Notes: generated by a model from the sequence alone, not told the origin. A stretch of DNA of 64,000 nucleotides from Pseudocercospora fijiensis CIRAD86 (GCF_000340215.1 NW_006921551.1:454475-518474); one strand, 5' to 3'; counted from the first letter of the stretch, positions 10,818-24,116 are shown. Numbers and translations: made by a program.

Positions 10818-13800
10818 TTAAACCTAGTAACTATTCGACTAAGCGATAACCGTTTCCCTATAAACCGAGATATCTAGTACTACGTATTCCCTTTTAGGAA
10901 CTATCCTCGGAGTACAAGTATAGGTACACTTTCGGAGGGTATAGTCCCCTTCGAGAAGGGTCTAACTCGTACTTTATATAGTAGATCTATAGGTTTTCTA
11001 CTACTATAGAGGGTACTCGATCGAAATCTTTCTCCTCTACCTCGTATACTCGCTATATTTCTACTATACTCGGTACTTAGACCCGTATATACCTAATGCC
11101 TAAAAGGCTATACCGTACTCGTTTACACTATATCGAAGCCTATCGCTAGGGTATCGAGAGTGTTAAGTCCTATTCTAGGATTGTTAAGTTAGTCTTATTA
11201 AAGAGGTCGTAGAAATTACGAGTTCTCTTTAAGCTAAGGAGGAAGCCTTTACTAATCGAAGCCGGAAGCGTTATTTTAGCGTCGCGGCAGTTCTTTAGAA
11301 ACTCCTAACTAAGCTATATAGTACTAATGTATTCCTATACTAGATTGTAATAAGACGGTAGTAGAGACTTGTCTTGTTTTACCTCTTATACCCTTATATT
11401 ACCTAGGGGTTTAGAGAACCAGTTTAAAAGCGTCTTCTTAGGATATCCTCTCCTAAGTAGGTTTGCGAAAAAGAACTTCTCTACGCTATAGAAGTCTAAG
11501 TCTTTTTAGCAAAGCGTACGTATTCTAGTCCTTTCTACTTTAACAAAGGCCGTCTTAACACTTTCGGGGTATAACGAGGACTACGGGATATACATATACT
11601 TATTTAGAAACTTACGATATATCGAAGTTACTAGCCTATTAGATTCGTTAAGCAGAAGCATATCTAGAAAGTGCGTACTTGTTTTCGAATATTCCTAATT
11701 AATCGTTAGTCCTTTAATAACAAAGGCTGATTGTAGGCTAACAAGTTCTTCTTCTGTCCCTTTAAACAGTAAGAAGATATCGTCTATATAGCGTTTATAG
11801 AAGCGAATCTTCGGGTGTCTAGGGAGGAGAGCTCTTTCGAAAAAAGCATAGTATAGGTTTGCTACTACCGGGGCGCAGGACGTTCCTATAGCTAAGCTAC
11901 TTACTTACTTAAAGATCTCTTTCTCGTAGCAGAAGAAGTTGTGTTCTAAGACAAACTATAATAAGCTTATAATAGAATCTACCGTACAGCCTTCTAAGTT
12001 GATGTCTGATTTCTATAAGAGACTCTTACAGATTCGAATAGCATCTTTCGGGGGTATGTTTGTATATATAGCGCTTACATCGCCTGTTACAAAGTATACG
12101 CCTTCTAGGCTGTCTTAGTACTATCGTATATTGTAAATAAAAGTCTTAGTCGAATCTAAAATCTACGGATATTGCGGCAGTAGTTTCTAAAGGTAGTAGT
12201 CTACTACTTCTAAGCATCGGCTTGTAATCCAACTGTAAGACGGGATAATAGGTCTAGAAGCTATCGGGTTCTTATATATTTTTGGAATTACATAGAACCT
12301 TAGTAGTTTAGCAGTTGTCGTCTTAAGCTATTTCTCTATAGACGTAGGCCACTCGAATGCAAAGAGTAGTGTTCTAAAATCTTTAAGGATCGGTTCTATT
12401 TCCTAGTCTAGGAGCTAGACGTAAGCGTCGCTGTTTTCCAAATGCTTACGGGCTTGTTCTATATACTAGGTCTTTATTATTATCGCTAGGCCTAAGTTTT
12501 TATCGGTTACTTTCAATAGGTACTTATTCCTATAAAGAAAGTCTAATATATCCTTAGTTTTAACTAGATAGAATAGCTTGTTAGGCAGGTTCTTTGTCTG
12601 GTTTGTAAGCTAGGCTCTCGTTGCGCCTAGTGCTAAATCTAGTTAGATATTCGCTAGCGGTAACTAGCCTAATTTAATATAGAACGTTAGGTTGTAGTCC
12701 CGGTCCGTTTGTCCTTTAAAGAATAAGGCTAACCTAATCGTTCTTTCTGCCTTTGTCTAGGCTTAAAGGGGCAGTTTTCTATCTAATTTAGAGGCAAAGA
12801 TATATTTTCCGTTAAAGGACAATCGCTGTTCGATATCTCGAGGTAGAGATACGCTAGGACATTTAAATATTTCGTATACACTAAGCAATATACTATCGAG
12901 GTATAATAAAGAGGAATTCAACAGTAAGTACTTTGCTTGAGTGTTTAAACTAGATATAAAAAACCGCCTAGGTAAAGAAGAAACGTCTAATAGTTTGAAC
13001 CTATTAGGCGAAGAGAGAATCTACCTTATTTCCGCTTCTTTTGCTTCTTTCCTATCCCTTTTCCTTACCTTTCCTTCTTAGTTTTAACTAGTAGCTTTGC
13101 TTTCGTCTTTAGCTTAGGTTTGGGTTTAGTACCTTTAAGTCGTTAGTATAGTACTTAAATTAGTACGTCTATACGAACCTCGTAGTTTGGTAGTTTGTTT
13201 TTTAAGTGCTTGCTATACTGCTTCGGCAATCGTTGCTTTAATATTAAGTATAGGCAGGTCTTTTATTATCGTGTCTGCCTTGCTTAAAGTAACTTGTTTC
13301 TATACCCGAACTGCACGTTCTTTCGAGTACTTTACAAAGCCGAGACTCATTGCCTTTCTGCAAAGGTCGAGTCCGTGTTCTTTAATCTTATTAAGCTCGT
13401 TTGCGAAGATAGGGCTTAATATAAAGTGTCCCTCCTTGTTTAGATTCGGAGTTTAATAGACATCTTTAAGACGATTAAAGATCGTCTCTATCTCGGCCTA
13501 AGCTTTAATAGAGAGTTCTTTATCTAATAGAAGGTATAGGAGTGATTCGTGCTCCTTTTTCTTTATCTAAATGCTTAGATTTAAGAACTCCTTCTACGTC
13601 TCAAACAAGGTATTCTTATAGGCGGTATTAAACGCTTGAAAGGTAGAGCTTATTAAGAATTCCTTCGATACCTGCGTAGCTAGTATCTTTAGGCTGCTAA
13701 AAATATACGCCGGGAAGGTTCCCTTTGTATAGTAGTTCTCTAGGCTAGCTAGAGTTGTTTAGACGTTCTATACTTTAATAGTAGTATCGAACGTTTCTTT

Positions 13801-13950
13801 TAATAAGATACCGAAGGAGGCTTAAAAGCTCTTCGGGATTACTCTTGTTAAATCCTAAATAGAGTTAGCTATCGAAATAGCGTCGTCTACTCCGGAAGCC
13901 GCCTTTAGTTTAGTACTAAGAAGGGGAAGAGAAACTACTAAATTCGGTAT
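10818..13950 (-). pseudogene. Penelope-like reverse transcriptase, second copy (unit B2)
   Basis: Collinear with B1 at a constant offset of 6565 and no detectable indel at the checked positions (start region, RT core, ends). The start codon equivalent to 7385 falls at 13950, where ATG has become ATA (TAT on plus), a typical RIP change. The RYIDDIF motif is at about 11773-11793. Differences from B1 are transitions scattered through the copy, with extra TAG/TAA stops in other places, so the two copies were mutated independently to some extent. Like B1 it lacks a visible GIY-YIG endonuclease and is bounded by telomeric sequence. It is a dead copy, and the family assignment is firm because it reads the same motifs as B1. 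Confidence 0.9.
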
Positions 13951-13970
13951 TATTGTTTTCGTTCTAAAGA

Positions 13971-13983
13971 GGTTAGGGTTAGG
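13971..13983 (+). repeat. Short telomeric junction between B2 and A5
   Basis: GGTTAGGGTTAGG, identical in length and place to 7406-7418. Confidence 0.85.
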
Positions 13984-14409
13984 AATAGCTTTACTCTAAA
14001 TAAAGCCGCAAAAGAACAGGAACAAGAATGAGTTTGCAGAGTCCTGAATAAATACAAAAGCAGTCCTACTACTCTTATAGAAACAAAGAAGTAGTTTCGC
14101 CTATTAGATGCTCTTTAGGGACTATATAGGCTTGTCTCTATATATCTACTCGTCGCGCGGAGTTAGATTGCCCCGATAGTACAATATTAGGCCGTCGGAT
14201 AGCTATAATGCCGTCGGATAGGCGTATAGCCGTTCGGGTAGCGATCTTTCCGCATCCCGGTAAGATTAGGGCTAAACTACCGTTGCCTGCTTTAGGCAGG
14301 TGTAATTTCGGCAGTTGTTTTTAGCTTAGATCCTTCCGGGAAGGGCTGGTTCCGGTTCTAGACTCGTACGGGGAAGCGTACGGGTCCGGGAACGCTTAGT
14401 TCCGGTCCT
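13984..14409 (-). mobile_element. Unit A5, truncated by junction with the TLH repeat
   Basis: About 426 bp of unit A up to TTCCGGTCCT, then an abrupt change to the start of the 12-kb TLH repeat (AGATCCTAGAGC). There is no telomeric tract at this end, unlike every other edge in the array. Confidence 0.85.
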
Positions 14410-14844
14410 AGATCCTAGAGCTAAACATTCTAGTGTTACAATATTCGAGTATATAGCGTAGGCGCGGCCGTGCGTCCTCTAAATACTAAATAGGGACATT
14501 AGAATGTTTGCACTAAAACGTTTGCTTTCTATTAGTAGACCTCGCCTACGGCCGTAGAATTCGCCCGTAGCCGTTTCTTCTCGTTGCCCCTAAGAGTCGG
14601 TTATATGCCTATATATTGTTTATATACGACTCCCTTTACGTCGCTCCTATACAAAGTTTAGACAATCCACCTTCGCGTCCTAAGTCTCGCTAATCTATCC
14701 TAGCGTAAACATAGCTACTAGACAATCTATTCTTTTTATTAGCAGCTTGTTACTTTATACTATTATCTTACTGTTATAGCAGATTACTAGCCCCTTTATT
14801 GTATACAAGTATAGGTTTCTTTTTTATAAGTATAACGCGCGTCT
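14410..14844. other. 5' flank of the TLH repeat, no gene assigned
   Basis: No confident gene. The frame of the next pseudogene can be followed back to about 14760 through RIP-type stops, so its true start may lie inside this stretch. I see no telomeric or terminal inverted repeat at the unit's left edge. Confidence 0.5.
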
Positions 14845-15972
14845 AATAGAGATGTCTCGACCCGACTTAATCTTATTACCCCCGCGTAGTATAAAGATTT
14901 CCTCGTAGTATAGAAACTAACCGACGAGAACGCAACAGCTCTTAAAGTCCTACGCGGACCTAACGAACCTAGAACTACGAAGGCAGACATACTTAGGCGT
15001 ATATTCGAATAGATCGGTAATTCTATCGAGAGTAACTCGGTTAGGGCGACTATACTCTAGCAATACGCTCTATAGTATAAGATCTAGGAGACTAGTGCTA
15101 ATCCTTTACTCCGTATATCCTAAGCCTTCGTTCGAAGCCTCGACTAGTACGGCCTAATCTATTGCGCCGTCGTCCTCGGAACATCTATAGACGCCTTCCG
15201 CCGAGCAAGCAACCGTATTATCGAAGCCGCCTAGGGCGAAGATTAGTTTACTTAAGCCTCGGAGCTTATCCGGCTTCCGTTTAGCGCTCTACTTTTAGTA
15301 CCTAAACGCATTCTCGCCGATATTATAGCTACTACTCGGATTGGACTTAGTCTCGAAGAAGCCTGTCGCTTCTAGACATAAGGCAAACGGAAGAGGCTCG
15401 CGGAAGCCTAGAATAGTCGCGTTAATAAGAGGAAGAGCGCTCTTTACGATTTTATTACCGGCAGTAACATTACCGCTATAAGAGACGCTTATAAACCGAA
15501 ACCTAGCAAGGAACGTACGATATAGGCCTACCTACCTAACATTCCTAAAGACTATATCGTTCTCTAAGGCTTTAAGACGGGGCGCAATTTACTAGTGCCG
15601 AAAAAACACCTATTACGCGCCTTACGTAAAAAACATCTAAGGAAACCTAGGGTTAAAGCGGGTAGTAACACACTAGCACTAGATTTACAGCTAGAAGACG
15701 ATAGCGTAGAACCCGATATGCCGGCATTAGACGACGAAGGAGGGAAAGGTACCTAGGACAATCCTCTTAATATAGACGGAGATACGGCTTCTAATTTTCT
15801 TAATATATTCGATAGATTAGAGCTCCGTTTACAATATCGCCGGCTTAGCTATAGAGAAGGGATAGAAGCCTACTATACCTACTACCGCAAATAGTAGATA
15901 GACTTTACCTATACTTTGCTACCGAATATTAGAGAGCGTCTCGCTACGTTAGGCCGGCTACTATATATATAA
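14845..15972 (+). pseudogene. Unrecognised gene upstream of TLH, copy 1
   Basis: Plus frame through GAT at 14851 to TAA at 15970-15972, about 375 codons, with stops nearly all explainable as mutated Gln or Trp. The product is highly charged. It has an Arg/Lys-rich middle (around 15370-15430, GKRKRLAEA and NKRKSALYDF), a basic stretch near 15600-15660 (RKKHLRKPRVK), then an acidic Asp/Glu segment, and a Tyr-rich C-terminus (EAYYTYYRK). A nuclear, DNA-associated role would suit the composition but no domain is recognised. It ends about 65 bp before a pair of palindromes and lies about 400 bp upstream of the helicase, on the same strand. The second copy at 52182-53309 reads the same frame. The start is uncertain because ATG codons are destroyed by RIP. 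Confidence 0.5.
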
Positions 15973-16036
15973 ACTTTAATTACTCCGTTCCTACTACGTA
16001 CCGTCCCTATACCTAATATACATAAATGCTAACTAG

Positions 16037-16080
16037 TTTGCTATATAGCGAAAGATCTACCCGTTTTCTAGCTAGTAAAG
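16037..16080. repeat. Pair of dispersed palindromes
   Basis: TTTGCTATATAGCGAAA (16037-16053) and TTTTCTAGCTAGTAAAG (16064-16080), the latter followed by TGGTCTGT. Both are members of the palindrome family found in introns and gaps throughout the window. They are repeated in copy 2 at about 53374-53417. Confidence 0.8.
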
Positions 16081-16379
16081 TGGTCTGTATCTTGTACCTT
16101 TTACTTAATCTTACGACCGCCTCGCTTAGAAGCCCGTAACCTATGCGTATACAGCTCCCTACTATCCCGAGGCGGATTAGCTCGTAGCTATATACTATCT
16201 ATTCTAACCGCCTGCCCGGATTTCTAACTAGTTTATACCTACGCTATACTAAGTTATATTCTATACGACCTTCGCCTTATTATCTTCCTATACACTATTT
16301 ATAGTAGATATAGCCTATATAGAGATGCTATTAAGGTTTGGGTTAGACAATCCGCGCCTTAACTGCTTTAGTCTATAAA

Positions 16380-19300
16380 GGAGGCGATAGATATACGTCC
16401 GTTAACGCGCTCTCGCGATTAATATATTATTACGATCGAGATTATTAGGGTTATAAGAACTACTCCTAATACCTAGGGACCTATATGCCGGAAAGATACC
16501 GTTTCGAGGATTACTTCTATTATCTTCCTTAATATCGCATTATTAAGTACGTAACTTGCCGATACGCCGTACCCCCTTACTATTTTTACGCTTACCTTAG
16601 CCGCTAATACTAATACACTATTCCTATTGCTATCCGTCGCCTTCTTATCGAAGAATTTAAGCCGTTCCCCGATGTTGCTATAATACCCGACTAGGTGATT
16701 TAGCCCTAGCTAACCGATAATTAAGCCCTAGAGTTCCCGCTCTACTTCGATTGTTTCCGATATACTACCGTCGACGAATAGAGCGAACAATGTACGGCTG
16801 TCTTTTACTCGCGTACCTCGATATAAGAGTATTGTAAAACGCGACATAAGTAGACTAATACCTAGACTCGGAGCGGTAGTAGAAAAGCCCGCCTATAAGA
16901 GATACCTAATCGCCTATAGGAGAGTAATATCTGCGTATAGCAATTCTTCTACCCTAAAGCTAGGTACGAACCCGGATAGAATCGCCTATTCTAGGTCTAT
17001 CGTCGCGCTCGTATAGTGCCTATTCCCTCCTTATCGTATAACGACTAGTTTGCGTCTGCCCTAATTAAAGCCTAGGCCGATATCCGGGAGAAACTAGACG
17101 AGGATCGAAATATCGTTTACGATAGCTTAGCCTACGTATCTGCCCTCCCCCCCTAGATTTAGTAACTCTTTATCGACCTTTACGTCGTCTTACTCTATAA
17201 AGACGAAATATAGGCCGCTATCCGCCTCCCTAAAGAAGATAATAAGCCCTATACCGTAGAAGTTATCGCTATCGCTCGCCGAGCGTTCTCTTATACGATA
17301 AGGCATTATAGCGAAAGTAGCCCCTATTTTAACCTTACTAATTCCCGCAAGTAAGCCCTCGCTAACTTTTATAATATAATATAGAAGTCCGACTATTATA
17401 AACATTTTCGCTTTCGGCGCTATAAGACCCGCTCGAGCGAACTTAAATACGCCGACGCTATACTATACGCGCTAGTATATTTCATTCGTTATATCTCCCC
17501 TAAAGTTCTATTTTTCCCTTCTATAATATTGCCTACTAATAAACTTAACGACGACGTCGACGCCGAAGTCGCTAGTTAAGTAAGCGATAAAGTCGACGAA
17601 AAAGTCGACTATAGCCCTACCTAAGTAACGCCGACCGACGAATAGCGCGAACTCTAGAATAAACTTAGCGACCGCGTCTAAAGCGGTATTACCGAGACGG
17701 AAGAACTAGAACTATATCCTCTTATTTCCTAGTTATTACTCTCCCTATTCTAGTACCTAATTAGTAGTCGTCGGTTCTGCTCCCTACTCCTTAGCTACCT
17801 CGCCCTTTATACGGTATAACCGTATTCGGGCGCATAGCGGGAGCCGAACGACTTTAATTACTATCTCTCCGCTATTGTTTAGATAGGGCAACTCCTTATA
17901 TTTAACTACTCCCGGCGTTATAACTAGGGCTTCGACCGCGACGACGAAGTTTTAGAGGCTATTAAGTATAAGATAGAGTTACTCTTTACGCGAGAGACCG
18001 CTATCCGAGAAATTGTCCGCTAGCGTAGTGCCCTCTTCGCCTTTACTAGCAACTATATGTCGACTAATTAGGCTATCTAGGCCGCCGACGGTAAATCCGT
18101 TTAATTTAGGGACGTCGTGCTACGAGTTATAGACCTAACTACCCTACTCGAGTATTGCTATCGATAGGCGTATAAGATCCTACGGCGCGACCTCCTTTTC
18201 GGACTTCTATATAACTCTATCCCCCTTACCGACCTTTATAACCGCTCTAAAGAAACTACTGTCTACTTTAGCTTCCTCTAGGATAAGCGTAATACTACTA
18301 TCGTTAACCTAGCTCGGACGTTCGTTATTAACGCTATCGCTAGTAATCCGGCTCTATTGCATTTATACTTAGAGGCCGGTTTAGATACACTCCGCCTTAG
18401 CTCGGCAGTCGGCGCGTATAAGCATTGCGTCTAAGAGTTCCTTTAGCTACTTAGCGTCCTTATATTTATTAGTAGCGGTTAGCCTGCCCGCGAACCCGAA
18501 TTCTTCTCGGCGACATAGCGTAATACTTAGTCGGTCCGCTCTATTACTATCCGAGATAGATGCGTTATAATTTACCTAACCTATACTAAGCTCCGCTAGA
18601 AGCTAAACAATAAACAAAACGTCCGCTTTCTGTTTAAGCTCGGCCGCCTACTTGTCGATTACCTTATATATATTTAACTATTTCGCGAGCTCTATTAGCA
18701 TTAATCTAACCCCGGGTAGGTGCTTAGTCCTTTCCTCTAGTCTAAGGATAACCTCGTCTAGTCGGATAATACTATAACCCGATACCTTCGTCGATAGACC
18801 GTAGCCGCTAGCCTGCCCGCCTTTAGTATTAGCGAGTAGCGTTACTTCTCCGTCGCTATCGTTAAGAAATTCTTTAGTAAGTTCGTAGGCTTCGATTAAT
18901 CGGACGCGGACGACGAAGACGACGAGGTCGACGATATAGAGGCAGCTATAGCTAGGTAGCGTAACTATAGTCTCTATACCGCTAATATTTTATATACTAA
19001 CGCTAATCTATTCGCCGCGTCGTCTAACTTATAGGATAGCTTAATCTAAGGCGGGTACCGCGCGTCTCGTATCTAGTCGAACTTCCTCTAGCTTCCTACC
19101 GCTATTGCTCGCTACTAGGGGACCTAGCCGTCGCTAGGTAGCTCTATTAGCAACCTCTTAGCACTCGAGAATAGTAGTCTCGCCCCCGTCTTTACCCTCG
19201 ATAAAGCCCTATAGTACGCGCGCGAAATTATATAAAACCCGCGGCTATAGTAGAAGAGCGAGGGTTAAGCGACCGCTATACGACAGATCCTCTCCCTTAA

Positions 19301-21035
19301 GGCCCGACTACTCGTCGTCCTCGGTACTAGCGCCGGTAAGAGTCTCCTCTTTATAGTTCCTTGCTATATAAAAGGTGCGCGGACTACCGTACTTATCCTT
19401 CCTCTAGTTACTCTACGAGTTAATATACTTACCCGACTTAAAGCCGCTAAAGTGTCCTACGTAGTATAGTAACTAGGAATAGAGCGCCCCGCTTCCCTTG
19501 TCCTAGTTAGCGCTAAGGCCGCCTACTCTACCTAATTTATTATATATATACGGCGTCTCGGGGTCTAGAACTAGCTCGATCGTATCTTCGTCGACAAGTA
19601 CTATTTAACTATAACCGCGTTGCCGTATCGCTCTATCTTTCGCTAATTTAGCTATCTCGGGTCGATTAGTACCTAGGTCGTCTACCTAACCGCTACTCTG
19701 CTACTATTAATAGAACCTAAATTCCTATAGCGCAACGTTATCGCCTAGCCTATAATAGTACGGCGGAGTACTAATCGCGCTAATATTGCATATCGTGTTT
19801 CCTTATACTAGTAGGTATAGTTACTGCTTATAGCCGTGCGACTTATTAGGAAGCAACCTAGGGCGAGTATATTCGTACCTAGCGATCGCGTCCTAGTATT
19901 CGTATATAGTCTCGACTACGCCGAGTAGCTAGCGAGGGAAATTGATTGCCCGTACTTTACCGCCGCTAGTAGAACTACTAGCGAGAAAGAACAGCTACTC
20001 GACGCCTAGCTTAATAGCACCGACAATCTATTTCTTATCGCTACTCCTACGCTCGGCGAAGGATTCGACGTACTATATATCCGGGTTGTTGTCTACGTCG
20101 GCCTCCTACCCTTACTAACATTATTCGTATAATAGTCCGGTCGCGCTAGGCGAGATAGAAAGCTAGTACTATCTTACCTCCTACTACTAACCGAACTAAC
20201 TATACTAGCAACGGTCGACTAGAGTAAGCTTAGCTTCGATTAATACCCTTACGTAGATAACGTTAGCTATATATAGTAGCGCGAGAGGCAAGCTATATAG
20301 CAATATACTCGCGTAGGTAAATGTTTGCGTCTAATTATATCTAATTACCTCGATAGTCCCTAATTCCGCTTAACGTACATATCTAACCTAGACGATAGTA
20401 ACGAGCTCTACTAACGATATATATACCGACTAGTACCGCCTCTAACTTAGCCCGAAACGCCGTAGGCTTAGGCGATCCGTCGGTAGACCGCCTATTTCTA
20501 GCGCATCTAGCAAAACGAAGCTAGTAGTATAATATAGTTCGACCGCAACCTCGCCGTTATCTAATAACTGTATACTATTTGCCGCTTCGTTAATCCCCGC
20601 CTCCCTATATACTAATTCTCTTAATACCTACGCGCTAACTTCGTAGTTACGAAGAAGAGGTAAGCGCTCTAGACTAAGCCGATCGAGAGGTACTATGCCT
20701 GCTTCTACTACTATTTTCCTTTTACTATATGCTAGGAATATAGTAAGCAAACACGGAGTTGTTAACGGCTAGACGTTATATAGCTAGTCGCTATCGGCGT
20801 GTTCTAGTCGCTATAGATAGGTCCTACTTAGATCTAGGATAAATTCTAGCACTAATTTGAAACGCTAGAGGAATACCTCTAGTAGATAACTTAGAGCACT
20901 ATATAGGATAGAGAAAAGGCTATCTAAGGTGTTCGTCTCTACGCTATCGCTATCGAGCACGTTCTAGCTAGGAACGTTAAACTAGATCCGGTACCCGCTA
21001 ACAACTATATAGAGTAGGAATTCTAGACGCTAACT
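16380..21035 (+). pseudogene. Telomere-linked RecQ-type DNA helicase (TLH), copy 1
   Basis: One frame (codon starts divisible by three) is open apart from RIP-type stops for roughly 1550 codons. The N-terminal part has a cysteine/histidine segment (CKTRHK near 16833) after a region reading RYAVPPYYFYAYLSR, as in fungal subtelomeric RecQ-like proteins with a C2H2-like front. The helicase core follows. Motif I is GTSAGKS at 19323-19343 (canonical GTGAGKS with Gly to Ser by TG to TA). Motif II is DKYY at 19593-19604, where copy 2 keeps DECY, pointing to an ancestral DECH. Motif III is YLTAT. The C-terminal lobe has TLGEGFDV (about 20049) and motif VI QQSGRARRD at 20130-20156 (ancestral QQSGRAGRD). 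The role would be ATP-driven 3'-5' DNA unwinding at chromosome ends. The start is uncertain; the 3' end is placed just before the palindromes at 21037. Confidence 0.88.
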
Positions 21036-21036
21036 A

Positions 21037-21102
21037 TTTCGCCGGCCGGAAAAAAAAACAATAATATACCGGTCGTACTATTTACTTTTCCGTCTAGCGA
21101 AA
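21037..21102. repeat. Palindrome pair at the 3' side of TLH
   Basis: TTTCGCCGGCCGGAAA (about 21038-21053) is followed by a run of A, then TTTTCCGTCTAGCGAAA (21086-21102). It sits where the helicase frame loses recognisable similarity, so it lies in a terminal intron or the 3' flank. Confidence 0.75.
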
Positions 21103-23245
21103 TAGTCGGTACGTAGCTATATTATCGCTATATTAACTCGGCAGTTAGGCGGGAGTAATAGTCTCTAATCTACTAACGATATTATTGCACTAGTATCCTT
21201 ATTAAATTAATAACGCTATAGCGTCGCTACGCTCGTACGCTATAGTATAAGATGTCTATCGACGTTAGAAGTAGAGTATATAACTAAACAGTTATAGCTA
21301 GCATTTACCTATATCGCTAGACCGTTTAAGTTAAATACGGATAGAGCGTAGTTAGTCGAGATCTAAAATATAAACTATCTATAAACCGAACTACTATTAC
21401 TCGATATATTCTACTCTCTCTATCCTTACTCTAACCGCCTCCTCGTCGCCTTTCGCCTATATCGTATATTAACCTACTAACGACAATATACTAATAGTAT
21501 CGTCGCCCTTCGTCGGAGTATTTCCGCCCGTAGACTTGTTATCTCTACTACTATCTCTATAATCTGTTCCTCTAGCACCTCTATACTTAGCTACTCCTTA
21601 TTTATTGTTCGCCCGTATACTACCTAGCTAGCCGATAAATCTTCCTCTACGCTCCTCCTCCTACTTACCCCCTATTTATCGTAGCCTTCGCCTAGTCTGC
21701 CTATTCCCCCTTCGTTAACCTCTATTATACCCTTACTTAATCTACCTATTACTCTCTCGTTAACTTCTATTATGCCCTTACCTACTATTATATTACTACC
21801 TACCGGTGTACTATCTACCTAATCGCTAGGCCTATTAACCCGCGCCTACGTCGCTAACTTATCTAGTCGCTATTCCCCTATTTCTATCCTATAATAGTAT
21901 ATTTCCTATACAAATAAAAACGCTATATATTCTACGTAATGTAACTATTTCTCCTCCGCCGAGAAGCTCGCCTAGTTATACTATAGAAGTGGTAGCGGTC
22001 GCTCGTATAACTATCGTCGTGTTAATATTCTATCGCAATACTCGGCTATATTACCGGTCGCTAGCGCCGGCTCGGTATAACTCGCTAACATTTAGTAGTC
22101 GGCTATCTCGGTAGTCTTACTCGTATCTGCGCGACGGCTAGCCGTAGAGAGAAGTTTCGGAACAGCGACGTACTCGAGTAGTTTAGTAGGCGAAATCGGA
22201 TAAAGGTAGGATACGGATAACCTCTAGAACCGACGTCCTCTTATATCTTTCCTCGCTATATATATTAGACTACCTACCGTATCGCTACTTTGTCTATTAT
22301 TATAGCCGATCCTACCTTACGTCCTACTAGAACTATACGCAAACTCGATCAAATTTTACCGCACCGCTCGTACCTACGCGTCTGCCTCTACTTATCGTAT
22401 GCTATTTCTTTTGCAATATGCTATTCGCCTACGTACTCTCTCTAGTATACTCGAATAGCGCGGTTATACCGCACCGTATTTCGATCTAGGCGTCGTATTT
22501 GAAATCCGCGTGTATAAGTTAGGTTTAATTTAATGTCTCCTCGTACGTCGTCGTATATTATCTATCGTAATCTCTTATGTTCCCTCTAGCCCTTGCTATT
22601 ACTTAGGGATCGAGCGCTAATACTATAGCTCTCTCGCCTCGCATTTATACGTACTATCGACGGTAGCTAATAAAGTGCTACTTACCCGGGTTATTTCTTA
22701 CTACCGGCATCTGCTTTATACCTATTATCCTAGCGAGTGTACTAATACTCCGACCGATCGACGTACTAGCTTAGTTTCTATACTATCGCACTAACTATAG
22801 GCCTCCTCTAGTAGTTAGGTTAGATCTCGCTAGTAGAGGATATACTCGGTCAAGTCGGATTATACCCTATATAACTTAACGTAGGTATACTTGCTAGACA
22901 ATCTACCGGTTTTTCCCTATCTCGCGATACCCGTATTAAAATACTAGAACCTATCGGTAAAGGAGTCGGCTAGATCGAGTATTATTAGACATAAGCTATT
23001 TATAGAGATCTTATACGTTAACCTGCTTATATATATAGTATAGTCGATACTGCGCCGTAGTGCCGCTAAACATCGCTAGCTACGTATAGGAGGTAAATGT
23101 ATATAGTTATAGTGCTACCCGAATTTCTATATCTAGCACTTCTATCGCACGAGACTTAGGCGTTATATAACCTAGGGCTAATCTACTAAACGACGATTAG
23201 ATACGAACCGGTTTACTAGGCGGCAAACTATATTGTCTATATTAC

Positions 23246-23263
23246 TTTTGCTAGCTAGCAAAA
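23246..23263. repeat. Perfect 18-bp palindrome
   Basis: TTTTGCTAGCTAGCAAAA, continued by TAGTTAGC. It is the least degraded copy of the TA-type consensus in the window. Confidence 0.9.
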
Positions 23264-24062
23264 TAGTTAGCACTCTCGCATTGTAATTGCGGTTATAGTA
23301 GATGCGTCTACTAGCTACAGGTCGCAGTATAGCAACGCTACTAAGGCTCGAACCCTAATTACGCTATCTATCCCTAGATATAGCTCGACTATTATACCTC
23401 GCCGACTAGATTTTATCGCATATCGTCTATTAGGACGTCCGGTATACTATCTATGCCGTTATCGCAGCCTTAGCTATCTTAGTCTAGTATATTCTTGCTT
23501 ACCTAGTAGTCTACTATTATCTAATCCGGCTATTATCGAAGCAATCCGATATATCCTTACGTTATAATACTAACGGACCCGTATGCGGACTTGTTAGGCT
23601 ATATACTAGTTTATATATAGTTATTATATATGCAATAAAATACTACGATTAACTCGGTTAGTATTCGGTTCTTAAAACTGTTAACTCGTAATATCGTAGA
23701 ATAGATAGCGGTTAGTTCGTCTACCCGGGATATACGTCCGAAATTATAGTATATTTTCGAACGACTACAATTCTCGAAAACTGATTTCTCCCCCGATCGA
23801 TTAGATAACAACGCCCTAATCTAACGACATCTTTTATTATTTATCTACCTAAATATAAACCTACTATAACCGAGACAGTCCGAGCAAATTAGTAACCTTA
23901 CCGCCGCTAAGATTTACCCTAATCGTTACTAACCCTCGGGTCTAGCTTACTTATATATTACGCTCCGTATACTAACGGCGTTTTCTAGGGCAGGTTTTAT
24001 AGGTTACCTCCTCCTACTACCGTATATTATATAGTAAATTATTGATAGTATAATGCTAACTG

Positions 24063-24116
24063 TTTTGCCGCCTAGCAAACTGCCGGGCTATTGTCTATTT
24101 TCCTAGCCGGCAAAAC
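24063..24116. repeat. Palindrome pair downstream of the MULE-like gene
   Basis: TTTTGCCGCCTAGCAAA (24063-24079) and TTTTCCTAGCCGGCAAAA (24099-24116), followed by CGGTTAGTA. They lie about 50 bp beyond the 3' end of the minus-strand transposase pseudogene. Confidence 0.8.

Noticed and set aside
13187..13456. Open stretch on plus over the Penelope body (also 5035-5226)
   Set aside because: Antisense shadow of the RT frame, which has family motifs and runs the whole unit.
17190..17405. Minus-strand open stretch conserved at 54527-54742
   Set aside because: Opposite strand of the TLH coding frame; conservation follows from the duplication.
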